The position numbers and the translations under genes were made by a program. Positions 1 through 12,885 of a stretch of 64,000 nt of DNA are shown in pieces (the first letter of the stretch is position 1; each line of letters begins with the position of its first letter). Source of the DNA: Onchocerca volvulus (Eukaryota; Nematoda; Chromadorea; Rhabditida; Onchocercidae); the NCBI GenBank assembly GCA_000499405.2, contig HG738137.1:22654603-22718602 (forward strand), given 5' to 3'. The notes below the pieces were generated by a model. The model was not told the origin of the DNA, made no database searches, and worked only from the letters and a program-made list of their open reading frames with translations.

Positions 1-285
1 AACTAGGCTAATTTTGCAAAAAAAAAAAAAAAAAAAAAAGATATTTTGCATCAAAGAAATTGGATTTCGAAATTAAATTCATACCTTTTTTTTATCTTTT
101 TACTTGTTCCTTTTTCATGCTTGTAAAATTTGTACCTTTTTTATATGAAATTTATACCTTCTCTTTAATACTTTAATAATTTTCCTAATGTCTGAAATCT
201 GAACCTCTGATTTATTCAATATTCAAAAGTTATGTTCACTTTTTCTAGCATTCAAATAGAAAAGCGTAGAGAAGCTAATCTAAAC

Positions 286-450
286 CTGTAAGCGGTTACG
301 ATCCAGTAAGCCATCACCACGGAACCAATTTAAATCATCGTTTATCAGCAAATTATCCAGATTATGCCATCGACAGCTCGAATCGAAGTCATAACAAAAC
401 AAATCACTAGCTCCATCAATCGGTCTGTTTTCCATCTCATTACCTACCAT
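286..450 (-). CDS. Partial MAM-domain-like protein, first recognisable exon
   Basis: One 55-codon exon is readable, from ATG at 450-448 to a GT donor at 285-284 (phase 0). After about 15 residues it carries LFCYDFDSSCRWHN and then DDLNWFRGDG. Paired Cys and Trp residues around CxFDxxCxWxN, followed by a Asp-x-x-Trp segment, are typical of the start of a MAM domain, an extracellular adhesion module. The rest of the domain must lie left of position 1, because nothing coding was seen in 1-285. No signal peptide is visible in this exon. An AG about 5 bases before the ATG could be a spliced-leader or intron acceptor, so an upstream signal-peptide exon may exist. The domain call is tentative; the exon itself is well supported by open frame and donor. 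Confidence 0.55.
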
Positions 451-1695
451 TTCTCTAATTATATATTGTTAACAACTTGATATCATATGTCAATAAATGA
501 ATAAAAAGTGGGGAAGATAAGTATATGTGGGAAGCAAATGGAAAAAAGTTTTATTTCTGCAATGATAGACTGAAAATTGTCGTGCTGTATCTATAATACA
601 TTTTGCCTCTTTATATGATAATAAACGGGATACTTTTTTTCTGTTGTGTGAGAAAACTTTGGTGTTCTGAAGAAAGTGATCTTTCGCAATCTTACGTTAT
701 TTCTGTTATTACTTACTGATACTTATTGGCTGTGATTTCAGCGTATTTTCTCCAAAAGCATGACGTGATCTTAATGCCACATTCTGCGCAATAGTATCAT
801 AATCGAATGGCGTGCAACCATAAGCTATAATACGGGATCTGTATTGTTAATATATAAATTGAACGTTCGTTATTATTGAGAAAGTTATTTAAAGGCGTAA
901 TTACTTGTTCGGAAAGTTTTAAAATTTTTAGAAGCAAATGCTTGATTAATAAGTTTGGTGATATCACTGAATCGGAGCATCTTTGATTATGAAAGATTTC
1001 TTTTTCTAGCAATTTAAACGAAGAACGTTATGACGCCAAATAAAATAGAAATGGTACTTGTAAATTGTGTTCAACAGCACGTTTCGAATGCAGCAAAATT
1101 AGTGCTAAAATCTTTACCAGCTCATAGATATTCCTCACTATCATAATTTTCAAAAATACCTGGATAAGCGGAAGCCAAAAGTATAATTATGAAAGACATT
1201 CTTCTTGACATTGAAATTATGTTCTGTCATTCTGCATTAAGTACCGCTATTATCAAGTAATATTATTTACCAAGACACTCCACTGACCACGATTGAATAG
1301 TAACAAGTATTTATTATAATCGAAATTTGCTATGTAAACGATCCAGATTTCTCCGCATCTTATCTGTTCTGTCCTTCATTCTCCTTATAACCTTTTTATA
1401 CCACTATTTCAATGAAACGTGATCTCCTTACTTTTGTTATTTTTAACTTTGACGTCTATATTCAAAGAAAGTTGCTATCAACCACAGTTTCCATTTCAAT
1501 AAATATTAATTTAGTTTCTTGTGGAAAGTGATGACAGAAAAAATAACTTTGAGTTACATGTAAGCATCAAATTAGAAAATATTTGCATTCTGAGATAATA
1601 TATCGTCCCTTTTCAAGCTGTTGATTACTACGCAGGAATACTTTTAATTATATTTAAAGTTTAGAAATCTGTTTTAAACTAACTGGACAGGTTTC
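451..1695. other. Intergenic, no gene seen
   Basis: AT-rich sequence between the MAM-like exon and the transposon remnants. The only sizeable open frame (797-1012, minus) has no recognisable domain or good splice context. A signal-peptide exon of the MAM-like gene could be hidden here but I could not identify one. Confidence 0.5.
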
Positions 1696-1700
1696 AGCTA

Positions 1701-1912
1701 GTCTCTATATAAATAAAAATGTAAATGCTAGTTCGTTCAAAATTTTTAATCTCCGAAACTTCTCACCAGTTGTTTTGAAAACTTGGCAATTATCACAGAA
1801 TATCCAATCAAATTGATGCAACACATCAAATTTTCAAAGTAACCGGTGAAAAAACTTTCGGAAATTTGAATTTAGTATCAATGAATATTTACAGTTTTAT
1901 TTATATAGAGTC
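1701..1912. repeat. Inverted-terminal element with Helitron-like TCTCTATATAAATAAAA ends
   Basis: The sequence TCTCTATATAAATAAAA at 1702-1718 recurs as its reverse complement at about 1895-1911, giving terminal inverted arms of roughly 28 bases with a few mismatches around a 155-base centre. The same leader, including the preceding CAGCTAG, recurs at 52206 inside an intron. Ends of this type (TC followed by CTATATAAATAAAAAT and a CTCCGAAACTT-like stretch) are seen at the 5' ends of animal Helitrons. The Helitron coding remnant begins about 300 bases downstream. It may be two Helitron ends head to head or a small non-autonomous derivative. Confidence 0.6.
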
Positions 1913-2194
1913 CCAATTTTCCGATCTTACGATTCAATTTCAATGTTTCCGATCGCATTGTTAAATTGAGTTTTTATAAATTTCAATTTATTTTCATTTT
2001 GATTTAATTATTTTGCGTACTGATGCACTGGAATTGAACTGTGTCGACTGATTTGCTTTTGAATCGAAAAATTTAGTTAATATTTTTTTCATTTGTTTAT
2101 TTTTCTTTTTTTTTAGTTCATTGTTTTCTTTTTTAACTTCACAATTCCTATATTTTTGTTAGAACTTTTTTTTTTTTTTTTTTTAGTGAAATCA

Positions 2195-3845
2195 ATCTCT
2201 TCAGTTCATCCAAATAATGCCCCGCAGAAGATCAAACTTAGTCGTCGTATTCGCGAAGCGGAAGTGATGAGACAAGTAATTGTAAATCAAGTTGAGGTAA
2301 AACGGCATCAGCGAAGATCGAAACAGACGAAGAAAGGCTCAAATACGTGCTGAGAAAACAGGAAAGTGAGGTGCAGTCAGACTTGAGGATGCACGATTGC
2401 GAACACGATAATCGCGTTCTGCAATCTCAAATTTGCTTCGTTTTCAACAGAATGAATGCGACAACTGTAAATGGCTGAAAGAGTCAACGAGAGAAAAGAT
2501 TGGTGTCAAATTAATGTCAGGAGATTAGTGTCAAACATAAGTTCGTGCTTTACAATCATGCGATTACAATCGCCTTGCATTTCGGTACAAACTCCATGTT
2601 CTCATTTGCACTATGGCTGATGTTCTGATTGGATGGCTTTGAAATTTAGTGGGGAAGCGAAAGGAATTTGTTGCGCGATCGGAAAAATTAAACTGCTTCA
2701 ACTTGAAGAATCACTGGAGCCATTGAAAACTTTGCTTACCGGATCTATCGCCGAATCAAAACCTTTTCTATTTAAAATCAGGAAATACAATTCTTGTTTC
2801 CAAATGATGTCATTCGGCGCTGAAATCGTAAAACATAATTAATGCCAACTTTCAAAGTGAAAGAACAAATTTATCATAAAGCCAGCTCCCTGTTTCCGTT
2901 GCCAAATGGTCATCATAAATTCCTACAAAGGTATTTCATCGGTGATAGCAATGATGAATTGAATGCACGTTGCGGGATTCATACCGACATAGAAAGATCC
3001 GTCGTTTCCCAACTGTAACAGCTTTTTCACGAAAAAAAAAAAAAAAAGGAAAAAAAAAACAATTTAATGTCTTTGTTCAAAACAGAAATTGATATGATGT
3101 CATCTGATACAAACAAAATTGTTATTCATGCTGACAAAAAGCCTGTTGGAGAACAAGGAAATCAATTCCAATCTAGAGATATTGTTCGTCACTGAAGAAA
3201 CGATCAATTGGCAAAAATCGCGGAAATTCATCGATACTACGATGCTCTGCAATATCGACTTTATTTCTCTTTTAGTTTTTGGGGATAGTGCCAATAGAGT
3301 ATGAATAATCTCTTTAATTTTAAAGTGATAGATCCAATCAGTGGCGAAGAAAAAATAAGAAATGAGCGCAATGAACTATAACTCATACCGAAAAATGATT
3401 CGAAAGAATGAAGACAATCACATTTTGAAATGCTGTCAATTGTTTTACCAATATATCGTAGATATGTATGCAAAAATTGAAACAGAACGTTTGATATTTA
3501 CCCGTTTGAATCAAATCAAACTTTCTCTGAAAAATACATTTATTTGCGAGATGCAGTTGTAAATGACGGTAATACAACTGATGTTGAAAGATTAATGCTT
3601 TTTCCAAATTTATATAGAGGCAAATCACGTCATATGTATGAGTACATTCAAGATACGTTGCATATGTTCGTCACTACGGGCATCCAGACTTATTCATCAT
3701 ATTTATATGCAATCCAGCTCGGGAAGATAGGCAGCAGCTCTTACTTCCACAATTATATGTTGCGTATTTTAGAATCATCTACCCAAACAATCTCTATATC
3801 TGAACAAGTATTGGATTTTTTTTTGTTTTTTTCATATATCAATTC
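2195..3845 (+). mobile_element. Decayed Helitron-type transposon, N-terminal Rep/helicase ORF remnant
   Basis: Several open stretches in different frames follow one another in the order of the Helitron Rep/helicase polyprotein: a basic N-terminus (KLSRRIREAEVMRQV, about 2230-2275), ERLKYVLRKQESE (2320-2370), MALKFSGEAKGICC through RKYNSCFQMMSFGAEI (2633-2830), FIGDSNDELNARCGI (2938-2982), a DMMSSDTNKIVIHADKKPVG block (3091-3150), a block beginning HILKCCQLFYQYIVDMYAK (3419-3475), then LRDAVVNDGNTTDVERL and YRGKSRHMYEYIQD (3547-3652). These correspond to the Helitron helicase-like N-terminal domain. The copy has many frameshifts, stops and an internal A-rich insertion (3031-3060). It fades out before the HUH replication-initiator motif and the helicase, so it cannot be autonomous. 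Confidence 0.85.
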
Positions 3846-3849
3846 TTAG

Positions 3850-6800
3850 ATCAAAAAATCTTTTAAAAATTTCTGCAATTTTTTAACTTTATGAGGAATT
3901 ATTATTCCTAACTGCTTATCATTTTGAGGGATCAAGGATTGCATTTCTGTAAATAAATTATACGTCTTTCGGTAACTGAATAATTTTGATGGGCAATGTA
4001 ATTAGAAGCATTTAATTCCATCGATTAAAAACATTTAAATTTTTCAAGTAAAAATGTTTAAATAAATGGAAATACTGAATATTGTCAACGTAATTTAGTT
4101 ATTTTGCTTGAAGTTCTATTTGTCATAACAAATTTCAACACTGTTTAGATTCGTAACTTAAATGAATTGAATGCAATGAGATTTAACTGTTGGCTTCATT
4201 CTGAACAGATATTAATTTTTGACAAATAATTTCAAGTTTTAATTCTAGATCTCGCCTAAAAAGCTCAAAATTTCAAATATAAATTAATATTTTTCTAATT
4301 TATACCTCCAAATACGTAAATTAAAAAGTTCTTATTATTTATGTAGTAATTTCGCGCTAAGAACAAGAAAAAAAATAATTTCTGGATGTCTGGTATTCAG
4401 TAATAATAATATATCGATCATTTAATTTCATAGCATTCTGCATCTATCGAATATTGATTGATATTGTAGATGAAACTTCTATATCATGAATTTCTACGTC
4501 AAAAATGGAGAAATTACTACAATCAATATCCTGGCGGAGAAATCTAGATAAATCACCTGTTCTGAGTATTTTCTTGAATTTACAATTATTTATAATTTAA
4601 CAGAATTTGGGACGAAAGCAAAATATTTAAAGCCAAATTTCGACTAAATTGGGAATTGAAGAGATGATTAGTGAAACAAAAAAAAGAAAAAGAAAGAAAA
4701 TACTATAAAATTAAAATTAAACTCGAATTGCAACATCTCAAGAGATATTTTCTGCATTTTATAAAAGTAGAAGATAAAGTGATTTCCAAGAATATAAGGT
4801 TAGGCAAAGCAATGCTTTGGTGCACTAAATTTATTTCATCTTTGAACAATGAATTCGAGCTTATCTTTGCAAATTATCTGAATAGAAGGTTTGCAAAGGT
4901 CATGAAAGTGATGTCAGACAGAATTAAATCTTTGAATAACTTTCTTGGAAAGAATATTTCGAGTGAAATAATTATGTTATTTCATGTTCATTCGTCCGTT
5001 TGATCTCTACTGTGATTATTTGATCTTTCAATTTTTTTGTGCAATGCATTACGAATCTCTGTTTCCATTCACTTTCTTTGTCGCTATCTTTGAATTCTGT
5101 TAATTTCACTGTTATTTAACATATGCATGTACTACATGATTTTTATTAGTACGGTGAGCTATTTTTAAACTTCTCTATTATCAGTATTTCCATAAACTGA
5201 AGTACAGCGGGAGGTTTATTTTGGACATATAAAAATAAATTGTAGCGTTTTGCTCAAAACTTCGGGATAAAATTTAAGAATTATTTCAAGGGAATTTGAG
5301 ATAGCTTGAAGCAGATAATTTTTGAATTATAGATAGCAAATGGTAATAATGAGACGGTTTAAAATTAGTTGGTAGGATAGATTCCTGCAGAAACTACTAT
5401 ATTAGTTTCTTGATGATTAGTTATGATCAATAATCAGTAGTTATAGTGTTTGCTATTCTAGTAGAAGTTTGCTTCATCTTCTTGAATACGAAATTTTTAG
5501 CTTATTTATCAGTCGTATAAATTTAAGACAATCTGGAAAGAACAAAAAAATATAAGGATAAGGGATTCTGTACGACTACATGTGCAGCAAACACTTAAAC
5601 CACGCTTTTGTAAATAATGCAGCCATTTTGAATTCGTAAAATGCTGGAAGAGGATGAAACCGAATACAGCCTCAAACTTCAACAAGCTCCATTTCACTAG
5701 AATTCCGAAATATAAACAAAAATGAAAGAATGCAGGCGGAGAACGTTCATAATATAAAAAGCTACTGAAGAAATCTGAATTATACCTAGTAGAAGCCAGA
5801 AGGGTTGTTTCCAGAGCGACAGTTACGGTATACGATAATTGAGATAATATTAAGAACTATAGAAATTGAGTAAAAACTAATTTATCTGTTCTCCGATGTT
5901 TTGGGAAATATTACTCATTCTTACGATGCATAGAAATGTACAAGGAGATATTGATTTCACTGGCCGACACTTCTTCCACATTTTGGGAAGTGCTAGAACA
6001 GATCTTTGACACTCATATTCATCAAAATGTGTTTTTCAATTTTTTGATTGCGACTATGTTTAATCATTAAGAACATATTTATCCTCATACTTATGATAAA
6101 AGAATAAAGACGAAAGAACTGAAAAGCTATCTGAGAATGCTCGAAATTTCTGGAACCAGTCATTTCCTTGTTCAACATAACTCCATGAAGTTGCAAGTTA
6201 AAAATAAAAACTATAAATCTTATTAATGAACTTCAGTGATAACAGGAAATTTGATATACCATTCATTTGTTCAGAACAGGATTATTTGCTGTTGGATTAT
6301 AAGTACCAAAATCATAACAGATTATAAAAAATGTCAATCATTTTATGCAACAACCTATATCAATGAAAATTTTCACAATTTACAAATTAAATCAATGTGA
6401 CTTTCTTTCTATACTTATATTCGATATGATTTTGCGTCATTAATCGAAAGAAGTCCACGATCTCGACTGATAAGATAAATTCTTTATTTCACCCGCAGGA
6501 AAGTCGCATTTACTGATCTAACATGCCGAAAAGCGCTATGTTCTGGACTGACTTGAAGTTTATGCAGATATATGCAGTAAATTTCGTTTCGCAGCTGCAA
6601 ATTCCTAACCCTACTTACAATGATATTTGTCTATATACAGCATCGAAGTGAAACATCAATAATTAAAACTGAAAACACGTAAATAATATAATGATAATGT
6701 AAAAATACAAAAAAATCTACAAATATAGCTTAACATTCGATTATAAATGAGCAGTAAAGCTGCAGAGATTAAAAAGTAAGTCTAGAATTTTTTACAAAAC

Positions 6801-6985
6801 TATTTTTCACAAATTATTTGCAAAACTTTTAAAAATATCCAAGAACCATGAAGAATTTTAATCCATAATTCGCACAGAAAGACACTGTTATTATAAATCT
6901 TAGAAAACATTCACAACTGATGAAATGCAATATTAAGCTGGATCGGCGTAATGAAAATTTTGAATTACCTAACAAAAGGGTTTTT
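3850..6985. other. Intergenic, no convincing gene
   Basis: AT-rich. The longest frame is 4671-5003 (+), 110 codons with a lysine-rich start and no ATG at its beginning. It has no recognisable domain and no clear splice context, so I do not call it a gene. The rest shows no homology I can recognise. Confidence 0.5.
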
Positions 6986-9900
6986 TCAATGTATTGTAGG
7001 ATCCTTCACCGAAATATTATATGCAATTATTTTACTAAATAATTTTGCTGGATTATCGAAGTGAAGAACATAAGTCCCTTTCTGAAGGCACAGCAATTCA
7101 CCATATTCTGGGACAAATTCTGTCGACAGACGGAAAAGCGGCCAAATCTGGGAAATTTAAAAATTTTTTAATCAATTTGGAATTAATGTAATTTCCATTA
7201 AGAAATACTTTTTTTCTTCTTAAATTTTCGATTTTATCGATTTTCGTCTTTTCATCAATGGTTGATGATGATGCAATAGGGTTGAAAAATTCAGTACAAA
7301 TATAATGAAATAGAAATCCAATTCAGAGAAATATTCTTATTGTATTTTATGAGTCTTGAAAGCAAAAATAAAATTCGTGATAGATTTTCAAAAAAAAAAA
7401 CAAACAAACCATACCTCTTCCTCCTCATCATATGTGATTTTGAAGTCAACATCTCCATCATTTATAGTAAAATACCATTGCAGTAATGAATTTGATTGTA
7501 AAACATCAACTGGAATCTTCAGCGTTCCGCTAGCTGGAATCGTTCTTTTTATTAACTGATCATCAGGAATGAACTTCAGCGTTCTCAAAATTTCTTCTCT
7601 GCAAATAAAATTCCGAAAATAATGAATAATTTCGTTACTGAAATTCCCCAGAACACTGTCGCGCTTGTATTTCTAGAAGAATTTAACAATGCTAGCCATC
7701 AAAAAACAATTTACTTAAAGCCCATTGTTCGAATTGTTGCAAATTTTAAAAAATGATTTTTTAATGGTAGATTTCACTTGAAAATTTTCTATTTCCACTT
7801 TGATAATGCCAGAGGATAAATCATTTATGAATTTCAATTTTGTAAAAAAACACTATCAAAATCCATAAAACAACAAAAGCTTATTAAAGATAGAATGAAA
7901 AATAAAATCACTTCAAACTATCAGGTACTTCGCCACCCATGCGTATTGTGCCTGTTTCTTTTGGAGCTTCCTTCGTGCCACCCCAATATCTGAAAATATT
8001 TCCTTCACCTAGCTCATCCTTCAGTCGTTGCTTCCAGTCACTGCCAATAAATTCGATATTTTCAATCATTCCCTGAAAAAAGATCTTTAATATTTTCTTT
8101 AATATTTTTAATCTATAGAAACTGATAATCTCGTCTTAAAAATTTATAAGCTTTAAAAAAAATAAAGGGATTGCAGAATAAATAAGCGAATCAGCAAAAT
8201 CGCAATGGTAAACATTTTTGGCATCCAAAATCATTCGGCAGTGAAAGATAAAGTAAAATATAAGGGATAAAAACGTTCTACAACAGCAAAATAATAATAT
8301 TTGATCTGATTCGTCTTGAATTATCAAGTTTAGATGTAGTGCTTGCTTTCTTCCATTCAAGCTCTGATGTTGAAACGTTTTCAAATTTTTCGTTCCATAT
8401 TCCAACTTTATCTTACTTTGGAAAGTACTCGCTTTACCATATTAAAAAGACCATTGACTATATTGGGAGAATTGATCACATACACCTTTTTGATTGAACT
8501 CGGGAATAAATACTGAAATAATAAAATATTTTTCTTTTTATATTATTAAAAATTTTCTGAGGAATACCAAAATGCACAAACTGATACAAAAAATAAAGAT
8601 GAATTTCTTTTTTTGACAACTCTTTTTTCCTTCTTTTTTAACATAGTGTATATAATTTTTTCTAATTCTATGAAAAAAAAAAACTATCGCAATACATATG
8701 AAAGATATTCTAAATCAAGGAATATGCATCGCAGATTTTTCAATTTATATCAGCAGAAAAGCAACTTAATTAATTATCGAGATATGAAGATATTTGTCTT
8801 TCTAGTCTCATTTGTTAAGAAAACTCTAAGAGCTTACCAAAGCAAGATATAGAAAGAAACCTGTAATACATTCAAAACATTTATGTATGCTTTCACAGCA
8901 GGCATATAAATTGTTTCGAGAGATAATTCAGCGAGATCCGAAATGAAAATAATACTAAGCTGGCGTCCTTTAACAGCTTCCTCTTTTCTATAAAAGCGAA
9001 AAAGTTGATTTTGAAGTTAAATCAAAATTTCGAATAAATTAGATATCCGAAAAGGCTAATTTATATTACTAGATGAGATCAGATCTAAGCTACTAAATGT
9101 GATTCATTCTTTATTCTTCATTAATTTTATTTTTTTGATTTTTCGAGAAGAAAGTATGTCATACATTAAATGAACAATGAAAATAGCATACCTTAAAAAA
9201 TACATGCAAGCTTCAGCCTCTATAACCGATGCTCTATAAAGATCAGATACACGTCCCAAACGCATCATTGTTTTGGGTCGAGCTCGACCCATCGGCTGCA
9301 CAATAATAATATTTCCATGTTTGTCAGGACCCATAATGCCACCTGAAAATGGATTATTGTTCATCATTTGACTTTTTATAGTATCTGTCGCATACAAACT
9401 GGACGTAAGAAATAACTTCATAGAATTTACGAATATAACTTGCATTACTAGCAAAATAGCAGAAAAAAAACTCTCTATTAATTGCAATACAGCAAATAAC
9501 AAATACTTTATAAAATAAAACAGCTCTCAGCACATTTTATACAAAGAATTAAAGAACGTTAGATTGAAATACTATTAAATTTCCAATAATTCATATGAAA
9601 ACTGAAACAAATCGTTCTAATTTTCTCATCATATTCTCTCTCAAATCAATACTAACCTGGTAAATAGTCAGCGGCTCGATTTATCGTATGTAGAAAATCA
9701 TTCAGCGATTCGGCACTATCATAATTCCTGTATGCATCAAGCGCATAGAGATTTTGCAAAGCTCGTGTCATTCGTTTAGTTGCTTCTTCTAAAATTTCGG
9801 TTAACTGGAAGCACTTATATATTAAATTCTAAAACAAAAAAAATAGAAGCATTTTAAATTCCTATTTATCGGCTGATTTTAATCTATAACAACATATACA

Positions 9901-10205
9901 GTTAAATTCAAGATCTTTTACATTTATCATACACAAATTTAAAAAATCAAAACTTTTAATTTCTAGATTACGAAATCGACAAAATCAATGGGAAAGCAAG
10001 AAACCAAGCAGTTAGAGGTAAGAAAAAATTAGTTAATTAAGTACTAACCTATATCATTATCATAGGAACGAAGCCATCGTTCCAGTGTAAACATTGTGTC
10101 GTAAGATGGATATTTCTTTAGGACTGGTGCCATACGATTCCGAAACTGTTCAACATCATAGGATAACGATGAGTTAGTGACTGAATCTCTTTCGTCCTGA
10201 TACAT
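6986..10205 (-). CDS. SEC14-like CRAL-TRIO/GOLD lipid-transfer protein (copy 1)
   Basis: Eight exons, 389 residues: 10205-10049, 9788-9657, 9342-9192, 8987-8861, 8512-8417, 8072-7912, 7598-7415, 7147-6986. All junctions are GT-AG and all phases agree. An N-terminal helical part (KKYPSYDTMFTLERWLRSYD) leads into the CRAL-TRIO lipid-binding fold (GPDKHGNIIIVQPMG near residue 100, GRQLSIIFISDLAELSLE near 153, IKKVYVINSPNI near 196) and a C-terminal GOLD domain from about residue 276, ending with TEFVPEYGELLCLQKGTYVL. This matches the nematode CRAL/TRIO-and-GOLD (ctg) and vertebrate SEC14L families, which bind and move phospholipids or other small hydrophobic ligands in the cytosol. A spliced-leader-type acceptor lies 7 bases upstream of the ATG. 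It is paralogous to the gene at 19.1-22.1 kb. Confidence 0.92.
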
Positions 10206-12885
10206 TCAATCCCTGGAATTTGCAAGTTGTTTAATAAAACTCTAGGAAAAAATGACAACCGAAAGAACATTATCGACATAAGGATGAAAATAAAATTTGA
10301 AATTTTTGAGACCTAAACTAATGATAAAATGCTGAATTTCGAATAATTTAAGCCTGAGGAATTACAGAATAAATTTTAAGATTCGAAAAATAAATCATAA
10401 ACCTGAAGTAGAAGTGAAAAGAAAAGTCCAGATTACTTCGACCGCTCTCTCGAACCAACTTTCACCTTAATACTACCGGAAAGGAACTCGTATTCCTTTC
10501 AAGCACCAATTTCTTTCTCTCTTTATCACAAATTATACTCACTATTATTTTCCATTTATCTTTATCGATCCTTCATGTCTCTTCAGCAGCATTGTTCTCT
10601 CACTATCATTTTAAAACTCTTTCCAACTTATCAATGATAGGCTTTTGATTGACTCGAAGAAGAATAGAATTTTCTCGAGACATTCCATGTATTAGTGATT
10701 TTCATTCCATCTTTCCTGTTAATCATGTGAAAGATGAATGTTGTTGGTGGCAGTTATCATTATGATACTTAACTTGGATGGCAGATTTCGCTTGAGGATA
10801 AAATGATGAGTCATCTCCACTTTTCCCATCCGACAAGAGCGCAATCGAAATGAAATGAAATCAGCATGAATAGAACTTACATGTTATTCCACTACTTCTT
10901 CTTTTGTCATCTGAACAAGAAGACATTGTCAAGTTCAGTGTTTATCAATCCATCTCTAAGAAAGACGCTTGCCAAAATTCCAAAAATCTCAGATTAAATC
11001 GTTTTGGAAACGAAAAGCAATAATAATGAGAAAGAGTTGTTTTTGCAATTAAGAATGAGTACCTTTACAGATTTCAGAATCGTTAAATTGCCCAGACTAT
11101 AGGACTAGATAAATGACTGGAATGATAATAAAACAATGCATAAAATAAAAACATTGAAATTGTAATGGAATATACGAAGAGATTTACGGAAGAGTAATAA
11201 CTTTCTTTTTGGCCTCTCATTCTGCTTAATCAGATGACAAGTTATGGCCCTTAACGTCATTTCAGATTATTTTTACGAAGAGCGGTGAATTCCGATCGAT
11301 AGCGTGACTTCATGATGGACACGGCTTTTAAGAAGAATTCCGTAGTGGAACGATGTGTTTGCTCTTATAATCAATACAATCGATAAGATTTGTCAGAAAA
11401 GACCGAAATAATTTTAGCATAAAGATATTTAAATAATCAAAATATAGTAGTATAAAAATATTTCTCGCACGAGTCATCACCCCAGATGAATTATAAATGA
11501 ATGTTACCATTTCAAACATAATTCTCATCTTTGTTTACGATTGCCAAGCTTCATCATCAATAGTAAACATCGTGAACTAATTCACATGTAAATGCTCTCA
11601 AGTCTTATGACCTAGCTTATGTGCAATGATAGAGATATGGTAAAGAAACGTTTGATGCAAAAAAAAGTTGCTATCGATTGGAGAATTTTCAACTCAGAAT
11701 TGATTCGGTTAATGCGGTGAGCTATACTCTTCAATTCTCATCGTATCATCAACCAATCTTTCAGAAAATATCTCGACTATCAACAGTCAAGAAGAGAACT
11801 CTGTATTCTAATTGTCAATCGATATTCTTGTCAACTATCGTTAACCAATTCGACATCGATAAACTCTCCATCAATGATATTATTCTTTGAATACAATTAA
11901 GCAAGTAAAATATTTTTTCAGGAAGCTATCAGAGTGCATTCTCACCCGTTAGTTGGGTAACAACAAACAGAATACAAAATTTGTTAATTAATTAAATAAG
12001 AAGTGGGCTAGCCGTAACTTTATAATTCGGAATAGAACAAACACAAAAGATTGTGACGTGCAACAAATGCTAGAACAATCTCTGGGATGGATGGCGGAAG
12101 TTGAAAAAGATAATGGAAAACTTCGTTAATGTGGAATAACCAACAACCTAAAAATATGTTTGTTTCGAAATTTATATGAGCATAATTCAGATGTTTCTTA
12201 TTATATCTTATAATTTAAGGATACTTTTCAATCTTTTGTTGGAGCTTCCAGGATAATTTTTGGTTAATTTCAGTTTGTTGGATTTTTATTTTCAGGAAAA
12301 TAAGGACTTAAATAAGTTAAGACAAGTTAAGACAACCATTTATTCTTTACCAATAAATTTTTTTGAATATTTGAATGATTTTTTAGAATAAACTAATAAA
12401 ATCACTTTATTTTAAAGTTGTTATGTTCTTTTTGGATTAAATTTAATAAAATTATTCTATTTTTAAAATTGTTATATCCCCTAATTGTTATGTCCTTTTT
12501 TTTTTTCTTTTTAAGCAATAAAATTGTTGTAAGAAAGGCAATAAATACTTCTAAATGTGTGAGATTTGATAAATTGGATGCGATGGAGAGAGGAAGTGAC
12601 GAATGATGTAATGACATGTAAATGTCATCTCGAAGAATTTCCGTGAAAATTCGGGAGTTTTGTGACCTTTTCGTGGGTGCTTTCTCTTCACTAACTAGAA
12701 ACTGTTCAGTGGGCAGAGAAGAATGAGGATAGCAGCTCGAGAGTGAAAGTTGTTCAAGAGTGAAATTAATGACATGACAGGCATTTGACAGCACGCAACA
12801 ACTGATGCTGAATCGCAGGCAAGGAGAAGATATACTGTCCAGTGATTCACTGAAAGCTCTGTTCTCAGATCTGATCATCAATTGG
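10206..12885. other. Divergent intergenic region between the SEC14-like gene and glucocerebrosidase
   Basis: About 2.7 kb separating two divergent genes, so it should hold both promoters. The part from about 12540 to 12900 is visibly less AT-rich. A long minus-strand open frame (12402-12917, 171 codons) lies there and overlaps the glucocerebrosidase first exon. It has no recognisable domain and ends in a poly-lysine run from a T-tract, so I list it as an observation rather than a gene. Confidence 0.5.
12864..12870 (+). promoter_or_regulatory. Candidate spliced-leader acceptor for glucocerebrosidase
   Basis: GTTCTCAG ends at 12870, 15 bases upstream of the ATG at 12886. This supports 12886 over the in-frame ATG at 12805, which would lie upstream of the acceptor. 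Confidence 0.45.

Noticed and set aside
4671..5003. 110-codon frame in the intergenic region
   Set aside because: No ATG at its beginning, lysine-rich AT-driven composition, no recognisable domain, and no splice partner.
12805..12885. Upstream in-frame ATG for glucocerebrosidase
   Set aside because: It would put 27 charged residues before the signal sequence and lies upstream of a likely spliced-leader acceptor.
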